64,000 bases of DNA from the NCBI GenBank assembly GCA_965221105.1, contig OZ244871.1, positions 868,001 through 932,000 on the forward strand, given 5' to 3'. A model generated the notes under the pieces. It did not search any database and had not been told where the DNA came from. It saw only the letters and a program-made list of their open reading frames with translations. Position numbers and translations under genes: made by a program. Within the stretch, counting starts at the first letter, position 1; each line of letters begins with the position of its first letter. This document shows, one piece after another, positions 53,647 to 61,709 of this stretch. This DNA is from GM7GCV1 sp965221105. GTDB taxonomy: Bacteria > Pseudomonadota > Gammaproteobacteria > Pseudomonadales > GM7GCV1.

Positions 53647-54308
53647 TGCAGCCCCAGGATCTCTGGCAGCATTACCCGGTGCTCTACCACATCGCGTGGG
53701 GCGGCAGTTGGCCAAGCATAAGCGAACAGGGACTGTTGTCGACCAAGGCCCTGCTTCGCTTATATGGCAAGAGTGAGCATGAGATTAGGGAACTCACGCA
53801 GACGCGGCGACAGCACTGGGTGGAGATCAGCTGTTCGGGTCGACCCAAGGCAGTGCTCCGCGACCAGAAGCCTCTTACTGATGAGGGGCTCAGAAGGGCG
53901 CTCTCTGATTCTGTCCAGCCTTCGCAATGGTACGACATCATTAACTCAATGGTGTTCTTCTGGCCCACGAAAAAGCGGCTTAAGACGATGATTTCGGCGT
54001 TGCCGTACCGCGAAGTCGAACACGATGTGCTGATCGTTGATACCAAGACACTGGTTCACTTGGAGCAGGTCGATATTCGGCTCTCGCGGATGAACAGTGG
54101 GAGTACCAAGCGCATGGCACACCCTCGCGACTTAGACTTGTTTAAACGGATCGAAGAATACCCATTCGAAACTAGGCTGCAAAGTTACGGGCGAGAACGG
54201 GCAGTGGCTGAAGTTTGCGTAATGAAACGGGTAGACAGAATCCAAGAGGCTGTCACCGATGTGAAGCGTGGATTCGCTCCCGATATTCTGGCGGCCTTGG
54301 CTTGTTGA
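53646..54308 (+). CDS. DUF7002-like protein resembling a DarT-type ADP-ribosyltransferase
   Basis: A 220-residue protein. PVLYHIAWGGSWPSISEQGLLS is the DUF7002 opening. It parallels the NAD-binding start of DarT-type ADP-ribosyltransferases (YHxTxxxNLxxIxxxGL). Further parallels are NSMVFFWPTKKRLKTM (DarT: FYFxPRSPM) and a late Glu in AVAEVCVMKRV at the usual catalytic position. I infer an ART-like fold from these; it is not proven. GGAGGAGG lies just before the ATG, and the start overlaps the previous gene's stop. An IS110 remnant follows. Confidence 0.65.
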   Translation: MQPQDLWQHYPVLYHIAWGGSWPSISEQGLLSTKALLRLYGKSEHEIRELTQTRRQHWVEISCSGRPKAVLRDQKPLTDEGLRRALSDSVQPSQWYDIINSMVFFWPTKKRLKTMISALPYREVEHDVLIVDTKTLVHLEQVDIRLSRMNSGSTKRMAHPRDLDLFKRIEEYPFETRLQSYGRERAVAEVCVMKRVDRIQEAVTDVKRGFAPDILAALAC

Positions 54309-54319
54309 ATCGGCCAAGT

Positions 54320-54426
54320 CGATGGGGATCCAGAGCCAGCGCACCTAACGCACCCGAAACTGGCGCCACCGCCGCGCTGTTCTTGTGGGCGTCAAGGCCC
54401 ACATGCTTTGTGATACACTTTGCACA
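54320..54426 (-). pseudogene. IS110-family transposase, N-terminal remnant
   Basis: The minus strand reads HVGLDAHKNSAAVAPVSGA, the IS110 opening with the first catalytic Asp (GLDxHKxS). It stops after about 35 residues at the end of the ART-like gene. The stretch 54430-54600 holds nothing else I recognise. Confidence 0.5.
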
Positions 54427-54606
54427 TGGTCCGCCTCCTTGAAGTCCTGATCTGCAAAGCATGCCTTACGCACTTTGCATGTGGTAGACAGGTACGCCTT
54501 GCGTGCACCCCACAGTATCAGAGGCAGACCACTTTACCAACCAGAGTCGAATGACTGCCCCACCACCGTAGGCAGGTCATGGTGTCTGTGTCGACTCAGG
54601 TGTATC

Positions 54607-54985
54607 CATCACCTCTCCCACCGGGGTTTATCAAAGTAGACCCAATCCACCGGGCTCTTTTCGGAGTTGGCCCTGTCCAGGGATCTTTCCTTCCGTCATG
54701 CCAAATACCTTTTAACGTGCTTCCGCAATCAGCTCTTCGAGCTGTTTCCTGTTGGCCACTTGTAAAACCAGCCCGGCTTTCATCAGCCCGTTGAGGTACT
54801 GCTCTTTCTCCGGGTTGCGTTTTGCACCAAATTCCATTTGCCGGTATTAAGCGGTGATCTCTGTGGTGAGCAGTTTGAGGCAGGCGGGCTTGGTGTCAGT
54901 CATATTTGTGAGTGCTGCGTCCTGTACAGATGCGAGTAATTGGCCAATATTAAGGGGGGTATTGGTGAACGGATGCCGTATATCT
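54607..54985. repeat. Right copy of the ~390-bp direct repeat
   Basis: Homologous, in the same orientation, to 50407-50800, including the region upstream of the small gene (GGCGGGCTTGGTGTCAGTCAT is shared almost exactly). Confidence 0.8.
54619..54903 (-). pseudogene. Decayed copy of the 50.4 kb small gene
   Basis: From MTDTKPACLKLLTTEITA the frame meets a TAA, then continues YRQMEFGAKRN and MKAGLVLQVANRKQLEELIAEA before a second stop; a one-base loss near the 3' end shifts the last codons relative to the intact copy. It is non-functional. Confidence 0.75.
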
Positions 54986-55062
54986 CATGAAGTCTTTCCA
55001 AGAAGTACATTTCATCAGGATCAGCGCATAGCGTGCGAATCTGATGCGCTTGAGGTTTCGCG

Positions 55063-55263
55063 ATGCGTACTACAGTGACGATTGACGATGAGCTGTTTGC
55101 CAGGGCGGCCGCATTGGCAGGTACAGAAGAAAAATCTGCCATTTTTCGTGAAGGGCTTATCGCCCTGATTGAGCGTGAAAGTGCGAGACGTCTGGCCGCA
55201 CTGGGTGGTTCCGAACCGCAGCTTGAGGTAGCGAGACGCAGGCGTCCCAATACAGAACGCTGA
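55063..55263 (+). CDS. vapB: VapB-type ribbon-helix-helix antitoxin
   Basis: A 66-residue protein. MRTTVTIDDELFARAAALAG is the RHH strand-helix of VapB antitoxins; EEKSAIFREGLIALIERESARRLAALGG follows and leads to a basic tail (RRRRPNTER). GAGG lies 8 bases upstream. It would bind DNA as a dimer and neutralise VapC. The toxin gene directly behind it is broken, so this is an orphan antitoxin. Confidence 0.85.
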   Translation: MRTTVTIDDELFARAAALAGTEEKSAIFREGLIALIERESARRLAALGGSEPQLEVARRRRPNTER

Positions 55264-55515
55264 AGGCCCTGCCTGGTACTTCGGTCCGGGTGGGTCATGA
55301 GCGAGAGGGCGAACACCGGGTTCGTTCGCTTGTGTCGCGGCGGCAGGTATTCAAGTATCCCATGATTCGCGGAGAACTGGCCTGTGGAACTGTGCGTACT
55401 CAAGGCCAGTTGCTGCGATATTGGCAGATCTTTCCCCAGATTACTCTGACACGTGATGGCGAAGGTGCTGAAGGCGATGACATTCGCTCAGCAAGCGCCA
55501 CGGAGGACTGGAGTC
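55264..55515 (+). pseudogene. vapC toxin remnant (PIN domain)
   Basis: Directly after vapB the frame reads LPGTSVRVGHERE, then QVFKYPMIRGELACGTVRTQ, QLLRYWQIFPQITLTRDGE. Then a shift gives VLKAMTFAQQAP. This follows VapC (VLVDTSVWxDHLR..., FVIGELACG, LPxAxxAxDxEVL), but the first catalytic Asp is Gly (GTSV), another Asp is Gly (VGH), the frame is shifted and the C-terminal half is missing. It stops where amiC ends. Confidence 0.75.
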
Positions 55516-56863
55516 AGCTGGCGGGAATGCTGATTGTCTGTCCCACTCTGATAACAGAGCCGCTCAGTCCGTTCCTGGCCCTGAGACTGCCCAGGGACAC
55601 ATCAAAACGCTGGGCAATCTCGGACAGCGTATCCCCCCGGCGGACGACGTAGGTGTGACCGGGAGCGCCCTGCCTGGAGGCGATCAGCGTGCCCGCCGGC
55701 GGGTGCTGATCAAAGTAGGTGCGCAGCCCCCGCGATATGGCATCTGCCATTCGCTGCTGAAAATTCCTGGTGGAAAGCTCTTGGGCATCCTGTGGATTGG
55801 AAATAAAGCCGGTCTCGATCAGCAGGGACGGCACATCAGGCGACTTGAGCACCGCAAACCCGGCCTGCTCGACCCGCTTCTTGTGCAGCCTGGTGATCTT
55901 CCCCATCTCCGCAAGAATCATGTCGCCAACCCGTAAACTGGAATCGAGGGTGGCGTTCATCGAGAGATCAAGCAGCACGCCAGCAAGCTGGTCATCCTTG
56001 TCTTTCAGACTCAGGCTGCCCACCCCGCCGATCAGGTCTGCCCGGTTCTCCTTTTGCGCCAGGTAGGCCGCGGTTTCGCTGGTAGCACCCCGGGTCGAGA
56101 GCGCATAGATGGACGCACCCCGCACCGACGGCAGTCGAAAGCTGTCGGCATGAATGGATAAAAACAGGTCCGCTCGGACTGCGCGGGCCTTGGCAAAGCG
56201 ACCACGGAGGGGGACATAGTAGTCGCTGTCACGAATCAGCACGGCTGAGTAGCCCGGGTGCGAGTCAATCGCATCCTTGAGTTTGCGACTGATGGCGAAA
56301 ACCACATTCTTCTCCCGAATACCGCCCGGACCCAGCGCCCCGGGGTCTTCTCCTCCATGCCCCGCATCAATGGCAATCACCACATCGCGATTGGAGCCGG
56401 CAATATCCTCAACGCGTTTCTCGACTTTCGCCACGCTGTCAAAAAGATCAACGACCAGCCGGTCACCATAAGTCTCATTGGGGGCGAGACTGAAACTGCG
56501 CGGTTTGACCTTCGCCGACAAATCCAGCACCACGCGCACGCCGCCGCCGTCGCGTTTTCCGGTGCGAATCCCCGTAATGGGCGTCGAGGAGATGGCGAGA
56601 TCATCCAGATCGGACTGCAGGGACACCGGGGGCAGATCGATGACCAGCCTGTCGGGATCGCTCAGTTCAAAAACCCTGTGGGTCAGCGGGGCATCCAGAT
56701 CAAACACCAGACGTGTATTGTCGGGTGCCCGCCAGATACGCACACCTTCTATGGATGGTTCCGCGTACAGGGAGGTCGAAGCGAAAACTGCCAGTACTGC
56801 CGTGACAGAGAGCCGAATGGAATTTCTTGCGAGGGACAAAAAACCCTGCCACAACAGTGGCAT
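55514..56863 (-). CDS. amiC: N-acetylmuramoyl-L-alanine amidase AmiC/AmiB type
   Basis: A periplasmic zinc amidase that splits septal peptidoglycan. A signal peptide (SIRLSVTAVLAVFASTSLYA) is followed by an AMIN domain (IEGVRIWRAPDNTRLVFDLDAP), the amidase_3 domain (VIAIDAGHGGEDPGALG, ...LIETGFISNPQDA) and a C-terminal LysM (YVVRRGDTLSEIAQRFDV). The start is uncertain: ATG 56863 gives a good signal peptide, while an ATG at 56920 is also in frame. It lies downstream of tsaE. It normally precedes mutL, but the gene order is interrupted here. Confidence 0.94.
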   Translation of the reverse strand: MPLLWQGFLSLARNSIRLSVTAVLAVFASTSLYAEPSIEGVRIWRAPDNTRLVFDLDAPLTHRVFELSDPDRLVIDLPPVSLQSDLDDLAISSTPITGIRTGKRDGGGVRVVLDLSAKVKPRSFSLAPNETYGDRLVVDLFDSVAKVEKRVEDIAGSNRDVVIAIDAGHGGEDPGALGPGGIREKNVVFAISRKLKDAIDSHPGYSAVLIRDSDYYVPLRGRFAKARAVRADLFLSIHADSFRLPSVRGASIYALSTRGATSETAAYLAQKENRADLIGGVGSLSLKDKDDQLAGVLLDLSMNATLDSSLRVGDMILAEMGKITRLHKKRVEQAGFAVLKSPDVPSLLIETGFISNPQDAQELSTRNFQQRMADAISRGLRTYFDQHPPAGTLIASRQGAPGHTYVVRRGDTLSEIAQRFDVSLGSLRARNGLSGSVIRVGQTISIPAS

Positions 56864-56916
56864 GGGATCGCGATGCACAGTGACCTGTGCTGGCGTGAAA
56901 GAGCACGTGTCAAGCG

Positions 56917-57384
56917 TCATACCTCGACATTGTGCCACTCAATTTTGATTTGTCTATTAATTTTAGTAGTTTGCGAGACATTCTTTAAGTAATTCAGCCG
57001 GAGATATATATCAACATCAGGGTTTGGCATCCTGTTTCCTGCCCTCTCGGGCCACTCCACCAGACAGAGATTGCCGGCCTCAAAGGCGTCACGAGCCCCG
57101 ATAAATTCAAGCTCTTCCGGATCATCCAGGCGGTACAGATCAAAGTGACTGCACTGAAAGGGCATCGTTGCATATCGCTCGACAAACGTATAGGTCGGGC
57201 TTGTGACCCGACCCTCATAACCCAGTCCCCGCATGATGCCCCGCGCCAAAGTCGTTTTCCCCGCACCGAGATCCCCATGCAGGAAAACAGAACCACCCTT
57301 GGGCAGCCGCTGCCTGAACTCCTCAGCCAGAACACGGCCCTGTCCCAGAGTCGCGCGCTCATCCTCAAGTTCGAACCAGCTCAC
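56917..57384 (-). CDS. tsaE: tRNA N6-threonylcarbamoyladenosine biosynthesis ATPase TsaE
   Basis: A 155-residue ATPase of the TsaBDE complex that makes t6A37 on ANN-reading tRNAs. The Walker A GDLGAGKTTLARGI, TSPTYTFVERY, HFDLYRLDDPEELEFIG and LVEWPERAG are diagnostic. The C-terminal tail (INRQIKIEWHNVEV) is slightly extended. Its start overlaps the nnr stop by four bases. Confidence 0.96.
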   Translation of the reverse strand: MSWFELEDERATLGQGRVLAEEFRQRLPKGGSVFLHGDLGAGKTTLARGIMRGLGYEGRVTSPTYTFVERYATMPFQCSHFDLYRLDDPEELEFIGARDAFEAGNLCLVEWPERAGNRMPNPDVDIYLRLNYLKNVSQTTKINRQIKIEWHNVEV

Positions 57385-58949
57385 CCCGATCTACCCTCCA
57401 CTCCATTGACGAGCGCCCGTATCTCCCCGGCCAGATCCGAGGCAAGAAATCCGCGCTGCCCCCCGGTCTCAGCCAACCTGTCGGCTGCACGTGAGTGCAG
57501 GCACACACCCAGCCGGGTTGCGCCGGGCAGGTCCATTCTCTGGGCAACGAGGCTGCCGATCACTCCAGACAGGACATCACCCATGCCTCCAGTACCCATA
57601 CCGGGATTTCCATAGGGGCAGAGCGCGATATCCGGGCGGCCGCTGGCACCGGAACCCGTGTCCGCGTGCATCAGGGTGCCGCTCCCCTTCAGCACAACCG
57701 CACAGCCAAAGGTGTCAGCCAGTGTGTGAACCGTATCGATTCGATTGCAGTTCACTTCGTACGTGGAACATCCAAGCAAGCGCGCCGCTTCGCCAGGATG
57801 AGGCGTTATGACTGCGTTCCTCAAGGGAAGAAAGGTCGTGCCGAAGCCTGTGGCCAGAAGATTCAGTGCATCGGCATCGAGCACCAGTGGTCTGTCCGAT
57901 TCAAGTACCATGCGCAGCAGTCTCTGACCCCAGGCCCCGACGCCAAGCCCGGGGCCGATGACGATCACTGATACCCTGTTCATCAGGTCTGCGCAGACAT
58001 GCAGATCGCTGGCGTCCTTGACCATCAGCTCGGGGCAGCGCGCCAGCATGGGGGCACTGTTCTCCGCCCGGGTAATCACCGACACCAGCCCGGCACCAAG
58101 CCGGGCGGCCGCCTCAGCCGCCAGAAGCGGTGCACCACCAAACCCACTGTCACCACCGACCACCAGCAGGTGCCCATGGATGCCCTTGTGATCGGCAGCT
58201 GAGCGCACCGGAAGATTCGCCAGTTCCGTTTCGAGGCTGAGCTTATCAACCCGTGGACCCATATCCTGGTGAACCTGTTCAGGAACACCAAGATCACGGT
58301 ACTGGATCTGGCCGCAGACACTGCGACCCAACCCGGTGTAGAGCCCGACCTTGAGGCCAATAAAGGTTACTGTCATATCAGCCACCACGGCCAAGTCTCC
58401 AACATGGCCAGTGTCCGCTTCGAGACCGGACGGGATATCCGCAGCAACGACCGGGCAATCGAGCGCATTGATCTTCTCCACCAGAGCGCGATACGGAGCC
58501 CTGAGTTGCCCGCGAAACCCGGTGCCCAAGAGGGCGTCCACGACAACCGATCCGGCTGCAACCTGCGGACTGGCAAGCCAGTCCGGGGCAGTCACGGGAG
58601 ACAGGCCCGCGTGCAGCGCATACTCCCGGGCCAACCGGGCGTCGCCGCTGACTTCGGTTCCGGCGACCTCGATCAGCTGTACCGGAATCTTCCGTTCAAG
58701 CGCCAGAGACGCAAGGATGTACCCGTCGCCGCCGTTGTTTCCCCTGCCACAGAATATCGTCAGACCTGCAGGCTCCGGCCACCGATCACGGAGACAGTCG
58801 AACAGCGACTCGCCTGCCCGTTTCATGAGGCTGATTCCCGGAATACCCAGATCTTCTATAGCCCGGCGATCCAGCTCGCGAACCTGTTCTGCAGTGTAGA
58901 GCAGGTTCGCGATGGCCGGCTGTTGCGGCGAGGAGCTTTGAAAAACCAT
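57381..58949 (-). CDS. nnr: Bifunctional NAD(P)H-hydrate epimerase/dehydratase
   Basis: A 522-residue repair enzyme that restores hydrated NAD(P)H. The N-terminal YjeF epimerase domain has YTAEQVRELDRRAIEDLGIPG and FCGRGNNGGDGYILA. The C-terminal ATP/ADP-dependent dehydratase has DHKGIHGHLLVVGGDSGFGGAPLLAAEAA and NPGMGTGGMGDVLSGVIG. It is divergent from queG with a 90-base gap and coupled to tsaE. Confidence 0.96.
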   Translation of the reverse strand: MVFQSSSPQQPAIANLLYTAEQVRELDRRAIEDLGIPGISLMKRAGESLFDCLRDRWPEPAGLTIFCGRGNNGGDGYILASLALERKIPVQLIEVAGTEVSGDARLAREYALHAGLSPVTAPDWLASPQVAAGSVVVDALLGTGFRGQLRAPYRALVEKINALDCPVVAADIPSGLEADTGHVGDLAVVADMTVTFIGLKVGLYTGLGRSVCGQIQYRDLGVPEQVHQDMGPRVDKLSLETELANLPVRSAADHKGIHGHLLVVGGDSGFGGAPLLAAEAAARLGAGLVSVITRAENSAPMLARCPELMVKDASDLHVCADLMNRVSVIVIGPGLGVGAWGQRLLRMVLESDRPLVLDADALNLLATGFGTTFLPLRNAVITPHPGEAARLLGCSTYEVNCNRIDTVHTLADTFGCAVVLKGSGTLMHADTGSGASGRPDIALCPYGNPGMGTGGMGDVLSGVIGSLVAQRMDLPGATRLGVCLHSRAADRLAETGGQRGFLASDLAGEIRALVNGVEGRSG

Positions 58950-59041
58950 AGAATAGGCACCTGTATCAAACCCCGCGATTATACGTGCACCCGCCCACGC
59001 AAAACACAGACACCCCTACACACCGGTTACGGGACCCCGGG

Positions 59042-60112
59042 ATGCTGCGAGAGCTGCTGGAAGCTTGGGCGCATGAACAGGGATTTCAGGCGGTGGGCGT
59101 GACTGACGTCAGCCTTGAAACCTATGCATCCCGACTGGATGGATGGCTGTCTCAAGGATACCAGGCCGACATGACCTGGATGTCCGAGCGTCGGGATATG
59201 CGGGCCAGGCCCGATACGCTGCTGGAGGGCACCACACGGGTTGTCAGCCTGCGAATGGACTATCGGCCACCCGATACCCACCCGCTCAGGGTTCTGAAAT
59301 CGGCATCAAAAGCTTATGTCTCCCGCTATGCCCTGGGCCGCGACTACCATAAAACCCTGCGCACCCGCCTCGCCAGGATAGCGGCCCGCATGGAAACCTG
59401 GGCCAATACGCACTTGGGGGCGCCACACCGGCAGCGGGCGTTCGTTGACAGCGCTCCAGTGCTGGAAAAACCGCTCGCGGAAAAAGCTGGCCTCGGCTGG
59501 ATCGGCAAGAATACCCTGCTGCTGAACCGTACTGCCGGCTCCTGGTTTTTTTTGGGCGAAATCTTGACCAGTATCCCCCTGCCTGCTGACAGTCAAAAAG
59601 CTGAAGACGAATGCGGCACCTGCAGAGCCTGTCTGACCATCTGTCCAACCGGGGCCTTCCCCGAACCCTATGTGCTGGATGCCAACAAGTGTATTTCCTA
59701 TCTGACCATTGAGAACAGGGACTCCATACCTCCCGAGCTGCGCAGCAGGATGGGCAATCGGGTATTCGGCTGCGACGACTGCCAGCTGGTGTGCCCCTGG
59801 AACCGCTACGCGAAATTCAGCCAGGAGACTGATTTTCGCCCCAGACACGGCCTCGAAGACAGCGAGCTGATTGCGCTGTACGGTTGGACCAGAGAGGAGT
59901 TTCTCAACAGGACGACCGGCTCACCCATTCGACGAACCGGCTACTCAGGCTGGCGACGCAACCTGGCGGTCGCCATTGGCAACGGCCCCCCCACCCCCGC
60001 AGCCCTGAAATGTCTGGAAGAGGACACAACGGATGATTCAATGGTGCGAGAACATGTAGAATGGGCACTGGCGCAACTGCGCCGGAAACAGTCCCAACCC
60101 GAGGACACCTAG
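59042..60112 (+). CDS. queG: Epoxyqueuosine reductase QueG
   Basis: A 356-residue cobalamin and 4Fe-4S enzyme for the last step of queuosine synthesis in tRNA. Core stretches are GWLSQGYQADMTWMSERRDMRARP and EKAGLGWIGKNTLLLN. Ferredoxin-type clusters are CGTCRACLTICPTGAF and FGCDDCQLVCPWN. The ATG at 59042 (MLRELLEAWAHEQGF) is preferred to an upstream GTG, which would add a non-homologous leader. It is divergent from nnr, and yqgE follows 6 bases later. Confidence 0.95.
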   Translation: MLRELLEAWAHEQGFQAVGVTDVSLETYASRLDGWLSQGYQADMTWMSERRDMRARPDTLLEGTTRVVSLRMDYRPPDTHPLRVLKSASKAYVSRYALGRDYHKTLRTRLARIAARMETWANTHLGAPHRQRAFVDSAPVLEKPLAEKAGLGWIGKNTLLLNRTAGSWFFLGEILTSIPLPADSQKAEDECGTCRACLTICPTGAFPEPYVLDANKCISYLTIENRDSIPPELRSRMGNRVFGCDDCQLVCPWNRYAKFSQETDFRPRHGLEDSELIALYGWTREEFLNRTTGSPIRRTGYSGWRRNLAVAIGNGPPTPAALKCLEEDTTDDSMVREHVEWALAQLRRKQSQPEDT

Positions 60113-60118
60113 ATTCAG

Positions 60119-60691
60119 ATGACAGCGGAACAACACTTCGAGTCGCTCGGTGGCCAGCTTCTCATCGCGATGCCAGGCCTGCTGGATCCAAACTTCGCCG
60201 GGAGTCTCAGCCTGATATGTGAACATGGTGAAGACGGCACCATAGGCTTCGTCATCAACCAGCCGACTCACTTCGAACTGGCGACAGTTTTGGAACAGAT
60301 TGGCCTGACGGTTCATACAGACGTACCGCCGCAGCCTGTTCTGTCAGGGGGGCCTGTGGCTATTGAGCGGGGATTCGTGGTTCACAAACCCTCGGACCGC
60401 ACATGGGCCTCAAGCATGTCTGTTACTGATGAGATTCAGATCACCACCTCGGAAGATATCATCGGTGCTCTCGCCGAGGGTACCGCACCTGACGGGGCAA
60501 CGCTGATCCTCGGCTATGCCGGCTGGAGTGGCGGTCAGCTGGAACGCGAAATTCTGGACAACTCCTGGCTGACACTGCCATCTTCCACTGACGTGGTGTT
60601 TGAAACCGACATTGACCAGCGACTCAAACTCGCTACCGCCCGGGCTGGCATTGACTTCAGCCGCATGTCCACCAGTGCCGGTCACGCCTGA
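60119..60691 (+). CDS. yqgE: YqgE/AlgH family protein (UPF0301)
   Basis: A 190-residue protein. LGGQLLIAMPGLLDPNFAGSLSLICEHGEDGTIGFVINQP and SGGPVAIERGFVVH match the family closely. GYAGWSGGQLEREILDNSW is the other signature. In Pseudomonas the homologue AlgH affects alginate and other regulation; the molecular role is unclear. It is followed by ruvX, the conserved yqgE-yqgF order. Confidence 0.95.
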   Translation: MTAEQHFESLGGQLLIAMPGLLDPNFAGSLSLICEHGEDGTIGFVINQPTHFELATVLEQIGLTVHTDVPPQPVLSGGPVAIERGFVVHKPSDRTWASSMSVTDEIQITTSEDIIGALAEGTAPDGATLILGYAGWSGGQLEREILDNSWLTLPSSTDVVFETDIDQRLKLATARAGIDFSRMSTSAGHA

Positions 60692-60718
60692 TTCGGATAT
60701 GATACGCACACAGTCGCC

Positions 60719-61141
60719 ATGAGGGATGGGCCCAACCTGGTACTGGCGTTTGATTTTGGGATGCGCCAGATCGGCGTTGCCACCGGCAATCCCGCAACCC
60801 GGATGGCCACTGCCCTTGAAGTACTCCCTGCCAAAGAAGGGCTGCCCCAATGGAGCCAGGTTGAACAACTGCTGGCCGAGTGGAAACCCCAACTCGCACT
60901 GGTTGGCCTGCCCCTGAACATGGATGGCAGTGAGAGCAGCATGAGCGAACGGGCACGCAGATTCGCCAATCGGCTCCAGGGCCGATTTGGTCTCAGGGTC
61001 GAACTGGTGGATGAACGCCTCAGCAGCTTTGAGGCAAAGGAGCGGGCACGGCTGGGCGGGCACAGGGGTGACTACAAAAAAGCACCTGTGGACGCCCTCG
61101 CAGCCGAGATACTCGCCGAGCAGTGGCTGGCTGACCAGTAG
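60719..61141 (+). CDS. ruvX: Holliday-junction-resolvase-like pre-16S rRNA nuclease RuvX (YqgF)
   Basis: A 140-residue RNase-H-fold nuclease for the 5' end of 16S rRNA. LAFDFGMRQIGVATGN supplies the first Asp. ALVGLPLNMDGSESSMSERAR is the central loop, VDERLSSFEAK supplies the Glu, and DALAAEILAEQWL the final Asp. Length is normal. It lies 27 bases after yqgE, so they are one operon. Confidence 0.96.
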   Translation: MRDGPNLVLAFDFGMRQIGVATGNPATRMATALEVLPAKEGLPQWSQVEQLLAEWKPQLALVGLPLNMDGSESSMSERARRFANRLQGRFGLRVELVDERLSSFEAKERARLGGHRGDYKKAPVDALAAEILAEQWLADQ

Positions 61142-61228
61142 CTGACCCTGGCTGGATTTATCTGAAACCCGGCTCTTGACAGCCGGAGACTCGCACCCCG
61201 CCGGGTCCCCGGGCGGACGAACCAGTCG

Positions 61229-61693
61229 TCAGTTGCCCCGGGCGGAAGCGGCGACTGTGAGGCGAATGCCATGCAGACTGACGACATGGGCCGGGGCACC
61301 GGACTCTATGGGCTGGTGCTCGGAACTGGCGAGCTCCGCGACCCATTCCGTTCCGGACCAGAGAACCTTGCCGGGTCTGCCAGCCGATACGGTCTCGATG
61401 ACCTCTACACTCTGGCCGATCGCATCATTTCCGGGCATCGCACCCGCTGCTTGCTGCCATCGCTTCAGGGGCCGGTATGCAACCAGGGCAATGCCCGCGG
61501 TGCCCGCAACGAAAACAGCAATAGCTGCAAACCAGCTGATCCCGGGAAAGAACAGGGCCGCCAGCGCTGCCGCCAGTGCGCCCAGACCCACAAACAGGAA
61601 CCAGAAGACACTCAGCTGAAATATCAATAGCTCAGCCGCAACCAGCAGGATGCCAAGCACCAGAAAGAACATGAACGGGCCGAGGGATTGCAT
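61229..61693 (-). CDS. NfeD family membrane protein
   Basis: A 154-residue protein with three to four N-terminal spans (FMFFLVLGILLVAAELLIFQ, VFWFLFVGLGALAAALAALFFP, AAIAVFVAGTAGIALVAY) and a cytosolic OB-like domain (GQSVEVIETVSAGRPGKVLWSGTEWVAE). This is short-form NfeD, which pairs with SPFH proteins. The qmcA-like gene directly upstream confirms that. The ATG at 61693 gives MQSLGPFMFFL; the longer frame is artefactual. Confidence 0.92.
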   Translation of the reverse strand: MQSLGPFMFFLVLGILLVAAELLIFQLSVFWFLFVGLGALAAALAALFFPGISWFAAIAVFVAGTAGIALVAYRPLKRWQQAAGAMPGNDAIGQSVEVIETVSAGRPGKVLWSGTEWVAELASSEHQPIESGAPAHVVSLHGIRLTVAASARGN

Positions 61694-61709
61694 GCTGTCT
61701 GACCGCAGG

